Below, one piece after another: positions 17,202 through 25,287 of a DNA stretch of 64,000 bases. Below the pieces are notes generated by a model, which was not told the origin of the DNA, did not search any database, and saw nothing but the letters and a program-made list of their open reading frames with translations. The position numbers were made by a program, and so were the translations under genes. The DNA is from Nonomuraea sp. SYSU D8015 (GTDB taxonomy: Bacteria; Actinomycetota; Actinomycetes; Streptosporangiales; Streptosporangiaceae), in assembly GCF_008065375.1 (NCBI RefSeq), contig NZ_VJYI01000036.1, positions 1 through 64,000 of the forward strand. Direction: 5' to 3'. Within the stretch, counting starts at the first letter, position 1. Every line of letters begins with the position of its first letter.

Positions 17202-18716
17202 CTAGCTCCAGGCGATGATGCGGAGCGGGTCCTCCAGCATGTCGCCCACGTCGCGCAGGAAGCGCGAGCCCAGCTCGCCGTCCACGATCCGGTGGTCGAA
17301 GGAGAGCGACAAAGTCGTCACCTTGCGGACCGCGAGCTCACCGTCCACCACCCACGGCATGTCCCTGACCTGGCCGAAGGCGAGGATCGCCGTCTCGCCG
17401 GGGTTGAGTATGGGGGTGCCGGCGTCCACGCCGAACACGCCGACGTTGGTGATCGTGATCGTGCCGCCGGACATCTCGGCCGGCTGGGTGCGGCCCGCCC
17501 GCGCCGTCTCCGTCAGCTGGGCCAGGTGCCTGGCCAGGTCGGGGAGCGACAGGGCCTGGGCGTTCTTGATGTTGGGCACCACCAGGCCCCTGGGGGTGGC
17601 GGCGGCTATCCCGAGGTTCACGTAGTGCTTGACGACGATCTCCTGGGCGGCCTCGTCCCAGAAGGAGTTGATCATGGGGTGGCGCCTGGCGGCGGTCAGG
17701 ACGGCCTTGGCCACCAGGAGCAGCGGGGAGACCTTGACGTCGGCGAAGTCGGGGAGCGTGCGCAGGCGCTGGACCGCCTCCATCGTCCTCGTCATGTCGA
17801 TCTGGAGGAATTCGGTGACGTGGGGGGCTGTGAAGGCGCTGGCGACCATCGCCTGGGCGGTCAGCTTGCGCACGCCCTTGATGGGGATGCGCTCCTCCAG
17901 CAGCTGTGTCGGCAGTTCTGGGGCTTCCGCCGCCGACTCCTCCGCTGCCGCGTGGACGTCCTCCCGGGTGATCGAGCCCTGGGGGCCGGTGCCGGTGACG
18001 GCGGTGAGGTCGACGCCGAGGTCCTTGGCCAGCTTCCGGACCGGCGGCTTGGCGAGCACGGCCACCCGGCCGGGCGCCGTACCCGTCGCGCCGGCCTCCG
18101 CCGCACCACGTCCCCCCGACCCGGCGCCGGGTGAGACGGGGGCGCCTGGAGCGGTGGGGACGCTCGGCGCGCCGGGCGCGACAGCAGCGGCTGGAGCAGT
18201 GGGGGCGGCTCCTGGCGGGGGTGGGCCGTCCACCGCTACGCGCGCAGTGTTGGCCACCGAGTCCGCAGGGATGTCGGTCGCGGTGCGTTTGCGGGGGCGG
18301 CGTTGTGTGGCGCCGGTCTTGACGCCGTAGCCGACCAGCACCGACTGGCGTTCCTCCTTGGGAGCAGGGCTTCCGTGGGCGCCGGGCTCGACGGCGCCCT
18401 CCGCCGGCGGCTCGGGGACCATGTCCTCGGCCAGGGCCCCGCCCCGGCCCTCCGCCCCACCGCCCGCCGCGGCCTCCTCGGCGGTGTCCACGGCGATGAT
18501 GGGGCTGCCCACGTCGACCGTCTGGCCCTCCTCGGCCAGCAGGCCGGCCACCGCCCCGTCCCACGGGATCGGCAGCTCCACGATGGACTTGGCGGTCTCG
18601 ATCTCGACGACGATCTGGTTGACCTTGACGGCATCGCCCGGCTTGACGTGCCAGCGGACGATCTCGGCCTCGGTGAGGCCCTCGCCGACGTCCGGGAGCT
18701 TGAACTCGCGTCGCAT
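17202..18716 (-). CDS. 2-oxo acid dehydrogenase E2 (dihydrolipoyl acyltransferase)
   Basis: A 504-residue E2 core subunit. Order: one lipoyl domain (residues 1-80, lipoyl Lys43 in ETAKSIVE), a long Ala/Pro/Gly-rich linker, an E1/E3-binding domain near 230-265 (VRKLAKDLGVDLTAVTGTGP), and the catalytic acyltransferase domain with His475 and Asp479 in DHRIVDGE. It transfers the acyl group from E1 to CoA. Only one lipoyl domain is present. Third gene of the E1-alpha, E1-beta, E2 operon, 12 bp after E1-beta. Whether the substrate is pyruvate or branched-chain 2-oxo acids cannot be settled by eye. Confidence 0.92.
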   Translation of the reverse strand: MRREFKLPDVGEGLTEAEIVRWHVKPGDAVKVNQIVVEIETAKSIVELPIPWDGAVAGLLAEEGQTVDVGSPIIAVDTAEEAAAGGGAEGRGGALAEDMVPEPPAEGAVEPGAHGSPAPKEERQSVLVGYGVKTGATQRRPRKRTATDIPADSVANTARVAVDGPPPPGAAPTAPAAAVAPGAPSVPTAPGAPVSPGAGSGGRGAAEAGATGTAPGRVAVLAKPPVRKLAKDLGVDLTAVTGTGPQGSITREDVHAAAEESAAEAPELPTQLLEERIPIKGVRKLTAQAMVASAFTAPHVTEFLQIDMTRTMEAVQRLRTLPDFADVKVSPLLLVAKAVLTAARRHPMINSFWDEAAQEIVVKHYVNLGIAAATPRGLVVPNIKNAQALSLPDLARHLAQLTETARAGRTQPAEMSGGTITITNVGVFGVDAGTPILNPGETAILAFGQVRDMPWVVDGELAVRKVTTLSLSFDHRIVDGELGSRFLRDVGDMLEDPLRIIAWS

Positions 18717-18728
18717 GAGGAGCCCCTC

Positions 18729-19709
18729 TCAGTACCCGAAGGCGCGGTCGACGGCGTCGAGCACTCGGTCGAGGTCGGGCAGGTAGTGCTCCTCCAGCTT
18801 CGACGGGGGGTAGGGGGTGGAGAAGCCGCCGACCCGCAGCACCGGGGCCTCCAGGTGGTAGAAGCACCGCTCGGTGATCCTGGCCGCGAGCTCGGCGCCG
18901 AACCCGCTGTTCACGGGCGCCTCGTGGACCACCACGACCCGACCGGTCCGGCGTACGGAGTTCATGATCACGGGCTCGTCCAGCGGGTTGAGCGAGCGCA
19001 GGTCGATGACCTCCAGCGAACGCCCCTCGTCCTCGGCGGCCGTGGCCGCCTCCAGGCAGGTCTTGACCATCGGGCCGTACGCCAGCAGCGTGGCGCCGGT
19101 CCCCTCGCGCACCACCTTGGCCGCGTGCAGCGGCGTCCACCAGTCGGTGGAGGTGGTGTCGATGTCGGCCTTCTCCCAGTAGCGGCGCTTGGGCTCGAAG
19201 AACAGGACCGGGTCGTCGCTGCGGATGGCCTGCTGGATCATGGTGTACGCGTCGGCGGGGTTGGAGCAGGCCACGACGCGCAGCCCGGCGGTGTGGGTGA
19301 AGTACGCCTCGGGGGACTCGCTGTGGTGCTCGACCGCGCCGATGCCGCCGCCGCACGGGATCCGTACGACCACCGGCAGCTTGATCGCGCCCAGCGACCG
19401 CATCGGCATCTTGGCCAGCTGCGTGATGATCTGGTCGGCCGCGGGGAAGACGAACCCGTCGAACTGGATCTCGCACACCGGCCGGTAACCGCGCAGCGCC
19501 AGCCCGATGGCGGTGCCGACGATGCCGGACTCGGCCAGCGGCGTGTCGATGACGCGGTCCTCGCCGAAGTCCTTCTGCAGGCCGTCGGTGACGCGGAAGA
19601 CGCCGCCCAGCTTGCCGACGTCCTCCCCCATGATGAGAACCTTGGAGTCGTCCTCCATGGCCTTGCGCATGCCCTCGTTGAGCGCCTTCGACAAGCTCAT
19701 CACCGTCAT
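18729..19709 (-). CDS. 2-oxo acid dehydrogenase E1 beta subunit
   Basis: A 326-residue E1-beta with the transketolase pyrimidine-binding and C-terminal domains. Recognisable segments are MGEDVGKLGGVFRVTDGL, the FDGFVFPAADQI region, and EVIDLRSLNPLDEPVIM. It forms a heterotetramer with E1-alpha around thiamine diphosphate and performs decarboxylation and reductive acylation of the lipoyl group. It starts within a four-base overlap of the E1-alpha stop, which suggests stoichiometric translation. Confidence 0.93.
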   Translation of the reverse strand: MTVMSLSKALNEGMRKAMEDDSKVLIMGEDVGKLGGVFRVTDGLQKDFGEDRVIDTPLAESGIVGTAIGLALRGYRPVCEIQFDGFVFPAADQIITQLAKMPMRSLGAIKLPVVVRIPCGGGIGAVEHHSESPEAYFTHTAGLRVVACSNPADAYTMIQQAIRSDDPVLFFEPKRRYWEKADIDTTSTDWWTPLHAAKVVREGTGATLLAYGPMVKTCLEAATAAEDEGRSLEVIDLRSLNPLDEPVIMNSVRRTGRVVVVHEAPVNSGFGAELAARITERCFYHLEAPVLRVGGFSTPYPPSKLEEHYLPDLDRVLDAVDRAFGY

Positions 19710-20800
19710 CGCTCGAACCCCTCCAAATACGCGGCGAACTGGGCGCGCTCCTGCTCGATCAGGGCGTGGGGCTCGCTGTAGACGTGGTCGAAGATGTCGA
19801 GCGGCTCGGGGTCGGGCATGGCCAGGCAGCGCCGGCGCAGGTCGGCGCCCAGCTGGTCGGCCTCGGCGTCAATGGAGTCGAAGAACGCCTGGTCGGCCAG
19901 CTCGTTCTTGAACAGGTAGGCCTTGACCCGCTCGATCGGGTCCTTCAGCTTCCACGCCTCCAGCTCGCTGGCCACCCGGTAGCGCGTGGGGTCGTCGGTG
20001 GTGGTGTGGGCGCCCATCCGGTACGTGAACGCCTCGATGAGCGTCGGCCCCTGCCCGGTGCGCGCGGCCTCCAGCGCCTTGCGCGTGACCGCCAGGCAGG
20101 CGAACACGTCGTTGCCGTCCACCCGGATCCCCGGGAAGCCGAAGCCGGACGCGCGGCGGTAGAGGGGGATGCGGGTCTGCTTCTCCAGCGGCTCGGAGAT
20201 GGCCCACTGGTTGTTCTGGCAGAAGAAGACGATGGGCGCGTTGAACACGCTGGCCCAGATGAACGACTCGTTGACGTCGCCCTGCGAGGTGGCGCCGTCG
20301 CCGAAGTAGACGATCGTGGCGGCGGTGGCGTCGTCGCGCTGGATGCCCATCGCGTACCCGACCGCGTGCAGCGTCTGGCTGCCGATCACGATGGTGTAGA
20401 GGTGGAAGTTGTGCTCCTTCGGGTCCCATCCGCCGTGGTTGACCCCGCGGAACAGGCCCAGCAGCTTCACCGGGTCCACGTCGCGGCACCACGCCACGCC
20501 GTGCTCGCGGTAGGTGGGGAAGGCCATGTCCACGTCGGTCAGCGCGCGGCCCGAGCCGATCTGGGCCGCCTCCTGGCCCAGCAACGAGGCCCAGATGCCG
20601 AGCTCGCCCTGGCGTTGCAGCGCCACGGCCTCAAGATCGACGCGGCGGACGAGCACGAGGTCGCGGTAGAGGGACCGGACCTCGTCGGGGGTCAGGTCGA
20701 TGTCGTAGTCGGGGTGCTCGACCCGCTCTCCCTCGGGGGTGAGCAGCTGGACGAGCTCCGGGGGTGCGTCAGCAGCACCACGAGAGGCGTCGACTGTCAC
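19706..20800 (-). CDS. 2-oxo acid dehydrogenase E1 alpha subunit
   Basis: A 364-residue E1-alpha that binds thiamine diphosphate through GDGATSQGD and a downstream CQNNQWAIS (the GDG...NN motif). The phosphate-loop region is conserved as RMGAHTTTDDPTRYR. I chose the GTG at 20800 because AGGAG lies six bases upstream; the open frame extends to a GTG at 20845, which overlaps the likely -10 element. Similar proteins are annotated either as pyruvate (PdhA) or branched-chain (BkdA) E1. First gene of the operon; the E3 partner is probably lpdA at 55.5-56.8 kb. Confidence 0.92.
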   Translation of the reverse strand: MTVDASRGAADAPPELVQLLTPEGERVEHPDYDIDLTPDEVRSLYRDLVLVRRVDLEAVALQRQGELGIWASLLGQEAAQIGSGRALTDVDMAFPTYREHGVAWCRDVDPVKLLGLFRGVNHGGWDPKEHNFHLYTIVIGSQTLHAVGYAMGIQRDDATAATIVYFGDGATSQGDVNESFIWASVFNAPIVFFCQNNQWAISEPLEKQTRIPLYRRASGFGFPGIRVDGNDVFACLAVTRKALEAARTGQGPTLIEAFTYRMGAHTTTDDPTRYRVASELEAWKLKDPIERVKAYLFKNELADQAFFDSIDAEADQLGADLRRRCLAMPDPEPLDIFDHVYSEPHALIEQERAQFAAYLEGFER

Positions 20801-20843
20801 GTGCCACTCCTGTGCGGTCGGGGCCGGTCTTGATGGGGTTGCC

Positions 20844-20872
20844 ACCCTAGGGCCGGCCTTCTAAGCGATGAA
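20844..20872 (-). promoter_or_regulatory. Promoter of the 2-oxo acid dehydrogenase operon
   Basis: On the minus strand TTCATC (complement of 20867-20872) and TAGGGT (complement of 20844-20849) are spaced 17 bp. Transcription would begin about 35-40 bases before the chosen GTG, leaving room for the AGGAG ribosome-binding site. The promoter assignment is by eye. Confidence 0.45.
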
Positions 20873-20959
20873 CCATGTGGTGGTGGTTCGTACGCGTTTG
20901 GGGACATCGTGGCAGACGTCACAGCCCTGCGCGCAAGCCCCATGCTCTCCCCGTTCCCG

Positions 20960-21141
20960 TTGTGTAGGCAGCCACACACGCTGGTAGGTTGTTACAGCAG
21001 GCCCCGTGCTCAGGCGACGCGGGCCACCCTCCTCCATCCGACCCTTCGGTCGGCTGGGCAAGCGTCCGGAGGGGCACGCACCAACGGACCGGCGCCGGCG
21101 TCGGCACCAGGGCGTGACGCGATCGGCTCCTGCAGCCGATC
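20960..21141 (+). promoter_or_regulatory. purS upstream region with two leader hairpins
   Basis: The 381-bp gap before purS holds no gene. TTGTGT (20960-20965) and TAGGTT (20985-20990) may be a purS promoter with a long 19-bp spacer. The resulting leader of nearly 190 nt would contain CCGACC/GGTCGG with a four-base loop (21038-21053) and GATCGGCT/AGCCGATC with a five-base loop (21121-21141). I recognise no known riboswitch class. Confidence 0.4.
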
Positions 21142-21181
21142 AGAGACGCTGGCTTTCCCAACCCTCACGAGGAGGTATGCC

Positions 21182-21427
21182 GTGGCGCGCGTCATCGTGG
21201 ACGTCATGCTGAAGCCCGAGATCCTCGACCCGCAGGGCCAGGCGATCGCGCGGGCGCTGCCCAGGCTCGGCTTCTCCGGCGTCTCGGCCGTACGTCAGGG
21301 CAAGCGCTTCGAGGTCGAACTCGACGGTCCGGCCGACGAGGCGGCGCTCGCCGAGGTGCGCAAGATGGCCGAGACCCTGCTGGCCAACACGGTGATCGAG
21401 GACTACAGCGTCCGGGTTGAGGGCTAG
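21182..21427 (+). CDS. purS: PurS subunit of FGAM synthetase
   Basis: An 81-residue PurS protein, the small structural subunit that bridges PurL and PurQ in the formylglycinamidine ribonucleotide synthetase complex of purine synthesis. The fold signature MARVIVDVMLKPEILDPQG, followed by RLGFSGVSAVRQGK and TLLANTVIEDYSV, is textbook. The GTG follows GGAGG by six bases. Unlike the usual purS-purQ-purL order, an RsbW-like gene intervenes before purQ. Confidence 0.96.
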   Translation: MARVIVDVMLKPEILDPQGQAIARALPRLGFSGVSAVRQGKRFEVELDGPADEAALAEVRKMAETLLANTVIEDYSVRVEG

Positions 21428-21597
21428 ACGGGAGATATGGCCCCCGGATTTCCCCCTGGGCGCTTAAAGCCGGGTTCGGACATGCCACAATGCCACGGGC
21501 ATGCCAACAGTAAATAACAACAACGTGATTTTGCGGTTAGCCCCGATTTCACAGGGAAACCTACTCCAGGTGACATTCTGGCGCCCGGAGGAGTCCG

Positions 21598-22035
21598 GTG
21601 GATATTGAGTTCTCGTTGGCACTGCCTCGGGATGCGATCGGCATACCGATGGTCAGGCGAGTGCTCGGCGATGCCATGCGCTCACTGAACGTGAGCGAGA
21701 CCTGCATCGCCGACATGCTGCTCGCCGTGTCCGAGGCGTGCTCCAATGCGGTGCGGCACGGGGGGCCCGCCAACCGCTACGAGGTGACGGCTTCGATCGG
21801 CTACGGACGGTGCGACGTCCGAGTGGCGGACAACGGCAACGGGGTGCCGACGATCCCGCCGCACTTCCCCCCTCCTGACACAGAGAACGGCCGCGGCCTG
21901 CTGATCATGCGCTCCGTGGTCGACGAGATCTCCTTCGGCATCACGCCGGGCCGCGGCACCACGGTCCACCTCCGCAAGCAGCTCGACTGGGACGAGAGCG
22001 AAGACGCCCGTCCACGGGAGCTCGCAGCCGTCTGA
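21598..22035 (+). CDS. RsbW-like anti-sigma factor / ATP-binding protein
   Basis: A 145-residue GHKL ATPase of the serine-kinase anti-sigma class. The N-box is EACSNAVRHG, the G1 box VADNGNG and the G2 region GRGLLIMRSVVDE. Such proteins bind a sigma factor or phosphorylate an anti-anti-sigma partner; streptomycetes have dozens of them. No sigma factor or STAS-domain partner lies nearby. GGAGGAG four bases before the GTG marks the start. It sits between purS and purQ with 170 bp on each side, so it probably has its own promoter. Confidence 0.88.
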   Translation: MDIEFSLALPRDAIGIPMVRRVLGDAMRSLNVSETCIADMLLAVSEACSNAVRHGGPANRYEVTASIGYGRCDVRVADNGNGVPTIPPHFPPPDTENGRGLLIMRSVVDEISFGITPGRGTTVHLRKQLDWDESEDARPRELAAV

Positions 22036-22198
22036 CCTGGGCGTCCGCCGGACATGCTGGATGCGTCCACAGGACGCGCGAGCCGATGCGGACCACGCGA
22101 GAGCACCCGATAACCTGAGAAGACCGCCGCAGACCACCGTCCGACCCCGAAGAGACGGTGGCGCGTGCGCGCGCATTTCCTCGGAGGGGACGACTGTC

Positions 22199-22879
22199 AT
22201 GAGCGCTGCCCGTGTGGGCGTAGTCACGTTTCCAGGAACTCTCGACGACCAGGACGCCGCCAGGGCCGTGCGCCTCGTGGGCGCACAGGCGGTTCCGCTG
22301 TGGCACGCCGACCATGACCTGAAGGGAGTGGACGCCGTGTTCCTGCCCGGCGGCTTCTCCTACGGCGACTACCTGCGCTGCGGCGCCATCTCGCGGTTCG
22401 CGCCGCTCATGGACGAGCTGGTCCCGGCAGCCAAGGCGGGGCTGCCCGTGCTCGGCACGTGCAACGGGTTCCAGATCCTCTGCGAGGCGCACCTGCTGCC
22501 GGGCGCGCTGACCCGCAACGCGTCCCTCCACTACATCTGCCGCGACCAGAAGCTCAGGATCGAGCAGACCGCGACCCCGTGGACCAACGCGTTCGCCCCA
22601 GGCCAGGAGATCGTGCTGCCGATCAAGCACGGCGAGGGCCGCTACGTCGCCGACGCCGACACGCTCGCCGAGCTGGAGGCGAACGGCCAGGTGGTCGTCC
22701 GCTACCTCGGCAACCCCAACGGCTCGCTCAACGACATCGCCGGCATCCGCAACGCGGCGGGCAACGTGGTCGGTCTCATGCCGCACCCCGAGCACGCGGT
22801 CGAGGAGCTGGTCGGCGCGCCGAGCACCGACGGCCTCGGCTTCTTCACCTCCATTCTCAAGAACCTGGTGGACGCATGA
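22199..22879 (+). CDS. purQ: FGAM synthetase glutaminase subunit PurQ
   Basis: A 226-residue class I glutamine amidotransferase that supplies ammonia to PurL. The nucleophile is Cys88 in LGTCNGFQ, and the His-Glu pair is in MPHPEHAVEE. The oxyanion region PGGFSYGDYLRCGA is typical of PurQ. GGAGGGG precedes the ATG. Its stop overlaps the purL start (ATGA), coupling synthesis of the two subunits. Confidence 0.97.
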   Translation: MSAARVGVVTFPGTLDDQDAARAVRLVGAQAVPLWHADHDLKGVDAVFLPGGFSYGDYLRCGAISRFAPLMDELVPAAKAGLPVLGTCNGFQILCEAHLLPGALTRNASLHYICRDQKLRIEQTATPWTNAFAPGQEIVLPIKHGEGRYVADADTLAELEANGQVVVRYLGNPNGSLNDIAGIRNAAGNVVGLMPHPEHAVEELVGAPSTDGLGFFTSILKNLVDA

Positions 22880-25128
22880 GCACGGACAATGTGAAGCGGG
22901 CGGTCGAGACGCCCGACGAGCCGATGCCCTTCGCCGAGCTGGGGATGAAGCAGGACGAGTACGACCGGGTCAAGGAGATCCTCGGTCGCCGTCCCACCGG
23001 CTCCGAGCTGGCCATCTACAGCGTCATGTGGTCCGAGCACTGCTCGTACAAGTCGTCGAAGGTGCACCTGCGGCAGTTCGCCACCAAGGCCCCGAAGTCC
23101 GACGCGCTGCTGGTCGGCATGGGTGAGAACGCCGGCGTGGTCGACATCGGCGACGGCTGGGCGGCCACTTTCAAGATCGAGTCGCACAACCACCCGTCAT
23201 ACGTCGAGCCGCACCAGGGCGCCGCCACCGGCGTCGGCGGGATCGTCCGCGACATCATGTCGATGGGCGCGCGCCCGATCGCGGTCATGGACTCCCTGCG
23301 TTTCGGCGGCGCCGACGCCGTCGACACCCGCCGCGTGCTGCCGGGCGTGGTCGAGGGCATCAGCCACTACGGCAACTGCCTGGGCCTGCCCAACATCGGC
23401 GGCGAGGTCGTCTTCGACCCCTGCTACATCGGCAACCCGCTGGTCAACGCCCTGTGCGTGGGCCTGCTGCGCAAAGACCAGATCAAGCTGGCCACCGCAC
23501 CGGGACCCGGCAACAAGGTGGTGCTGTTCGGCGCCTCCACCGGCCCCGACGGGATCGGCGGCGCGAGCGTGCTGGCGAGCGCCACGTTCGAGGACGAGTC
23601 GCAGGCCAAGCGGCCCGCCGTGCAGGTGGGCGACCCGTTCATGGAGAAGCTGCTCATCGAGTGCTGCCTGGAGCTGTACGCCGCCGACGTCGTGGTCGGC
23701 ATCCAGGACCTCGGCGCGGCCGGCGTCTCCTGCGCCACCACCGAGCTGGCCGCCAAGGGCACCGGCGGCATGCACGTCGACCTCAACCTGGTCCCGCTCC
23801 GCGACCCTTCGCTCCGCCCTGAGGAGATCCTCATGAGCGAGTCGCAGGAGCGCATGATGGCCGTGGTCCGGCCCGACGACATCCCCGCGTTCATGGCGAT
23901 CTGCGAGAAGTGGGACGTCCCGGCCACCGTCATCGGCGAGGTCACCGACACGGGGCGTCTGGTCATGACGTGGGACGGCGAGGTCATCGTCGACATCCCG
24001 CCGGGCACGGCCGCCGACGAGGGGCCAGTCTACGAGCGTCCCTACCACGAGCCGGCCGGGCAGTCCGCGCTCAACGCCGACACCCCCGACCGGCTGGAGC
24101 GGCCCGCCGACCTGCGGGCCACGCTGCTCCAGCTGCTCGGCTCGCCCAACCTGGCCTCCAAGGAGTGGGTGACCTCTCAATACGACCGCTACGTCCGGTC
24201 CAACACCGTGCTGGCCCAGCCGGCGGACGCCGGGATGCTGCGGATCTCGGAGGCCATCGCCGGGGCTGAGCCGACGACCCGGGGCATCGCGCTGGCCACC
24301 GACGGCAACGGGCGCTACGCCAAGCTCGACCCGTACGCGGGCGCGCAGCTCGCGCTGGCCGAGGCCTACCGCAACGTGGCCGTGACCGGAGCCAAGCCTC
24401 TGGCCGTCACCAACTGCCTCAACTTCGGCTCCCCCGAGGACCCGGAGGTCATGTGGCAGTTCGCCGAGGCCGTGCGCGGCCTGGCCGACGCGTGCCGGAC
24501 CCTCGGCGTGCCCGTGACCGGCGGCAACGTCTCCTTCTACAACCAGACGGGCGCCACGGCCATCCACCCGACGCCGGTCGTGGGCGTGCTCGGCGTCATC
24601 GAGGACGTCGCCAAGCGGGTGCCGTCCGGGTTCGTGGCGGAGGGCCTGCGGGTCGTGCTGCTCGGCGACACGCGCGAGGAGTTCGGCGGCTCGGAGTGGG
24701 CCCACGTCGCCCACCACCACCTGGGCGGGCTGCCGCCGCATGCCAGCCTGGAGGCGGAGCGGGCGCTGGCGACCGTGCTGGTGGAGGCCGCGCGCCGGGG
24801 GCTGGTCGACGGATCGCACGACCTGTCGGACGGCGGCCTCGCCGTGGCGCTGGCCGAGTCGTGCCTCGCCCGTGGCGTCGGTGCCACCGTGACGCTGTCC
24901 GGCGACCCCTTCGTCGACCTGTTCAGCGAGTCGGCGGCGCGGGCGCTGGTCGTGGTGCGGCCGGAGGCCTACGAGGAGTTCGCGTCGCTGTGCGGGCGGC
25001 ACGACGTGCCGTGCTACGGGCTCGGGCACACCGGGGGTTCGTCGCTGGTGGTCGAAGACGTGTTCGAGGTCTCCATCGAGGAGCTGCGGGAAACGCACGA
25101 GGCGGCGCTGCCCGCGCTGTTCGGCTGA
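22876..25128 (+). CDS. purL: FGAM synthetase PurL (small, PurS/PurQ-dependent type)
   Basis: A 750-residue PurL that converts FGAR, ATP and PurQ-derived ammonia to FGAM. It is the short form needing separate PurS and PurQ, in contrast to the roughly 1300-residue fused enzyme. The active-site segment is MWSEHCSYKSSK with His55. Two tandem AIRS-like halves are visible, with repeated glycine-rich ATP regions such as MGARPIAVMDSLRFG and KPLAVTNCLNFG. Translationally coupled to purQ and followed by a strong terminator. Confidence 0.97.
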   Translation: MSTDNVKRAVETPDEPMPFAELGMKQDEYDRVKEILGRRPTGSELAIYSVMWSEHCSYKSSKVHLRQFATKAPKSDALLVGMGENAGVVDIGDGWAATFKIESHNHPSYVEPHQGAATGVGGIVRDIMSMGARPIAVMDSLRFGGADAVDTRRVLPGVVEGISHYGNCLGLPNIGGEVVFDPCYIGNPLVNALCVGLLRKDQIKLATAPGPGNKVVLFGASTGPDGIGGASVLASATFEDESQAKRPAVQVGDPFMEKLLIECCLELYAADVVVGIQDLGAAGVSCATTELAAKGTGGMHVDLNLVPLRDPSLRPEEILMSESQERMMAVVRPDDIPAFMAICEKWDVPATVIGEVTDTGRLVMTWDGEVIVDIPPGTAADEGPVYERPYHEPAGQSALNADTPDRLERPADLRATLLQLLGSPNLASKEWVTSQYDRYVRSNTVLAQPADAGMLRISEAIAGAEPTTRGIALATDGNGRYAKLDPYAGAQLALAEAYRNVAVTGAKPLAVTNCLNFGSPEDPEVMWQFAEAVRGLADACRTLGVPVTGGNVSFYNQTGATAIHPTPVVGVLGVIEDVAKRVPSGFVAEGLRVVLLGDTREEFGGSEWAHVAHHHLGGLPPHASLEAERALATVLVEAARRGLVDGSHDLSDGGLAVALAESCLARGVGATVTLSGDPFVDLFSESAARALVVVRPEAYEEFASLCGRHDVPCYGLGHTGGSSLVVEDVFEVSIEELRETHEAALPALFG

Positions 25129-25139
25129 CGGTTCACTCG

Positions 25140-25174
25140 GGAGGGCCGGTGCGGGGGTCCCGCGCCGGCCCTCC
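25140..25174 (+). terminator. purL terminator
   Basis: A long two-tier hairpin: GGAGGGCCGG pairs with CCGGCCCTCC and an inner GCGGG pairs with CCCGC around a GGT loop. It starts eleven bases after the purL stop and separates the pur genes from the cyclase gene. Confidence 0.75.
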
Positions 25175-25287
25175 GGCTTCTCCGGACGGGTCCGTGGGTC
25201 AGGCGGCGAGCGGGCGCCGACCACGGTGAGTGAAATCCCTGTCCGTTCCGAGTGAGTAAAAGGACGCGTTGGCGGTGGCGATCTCGG

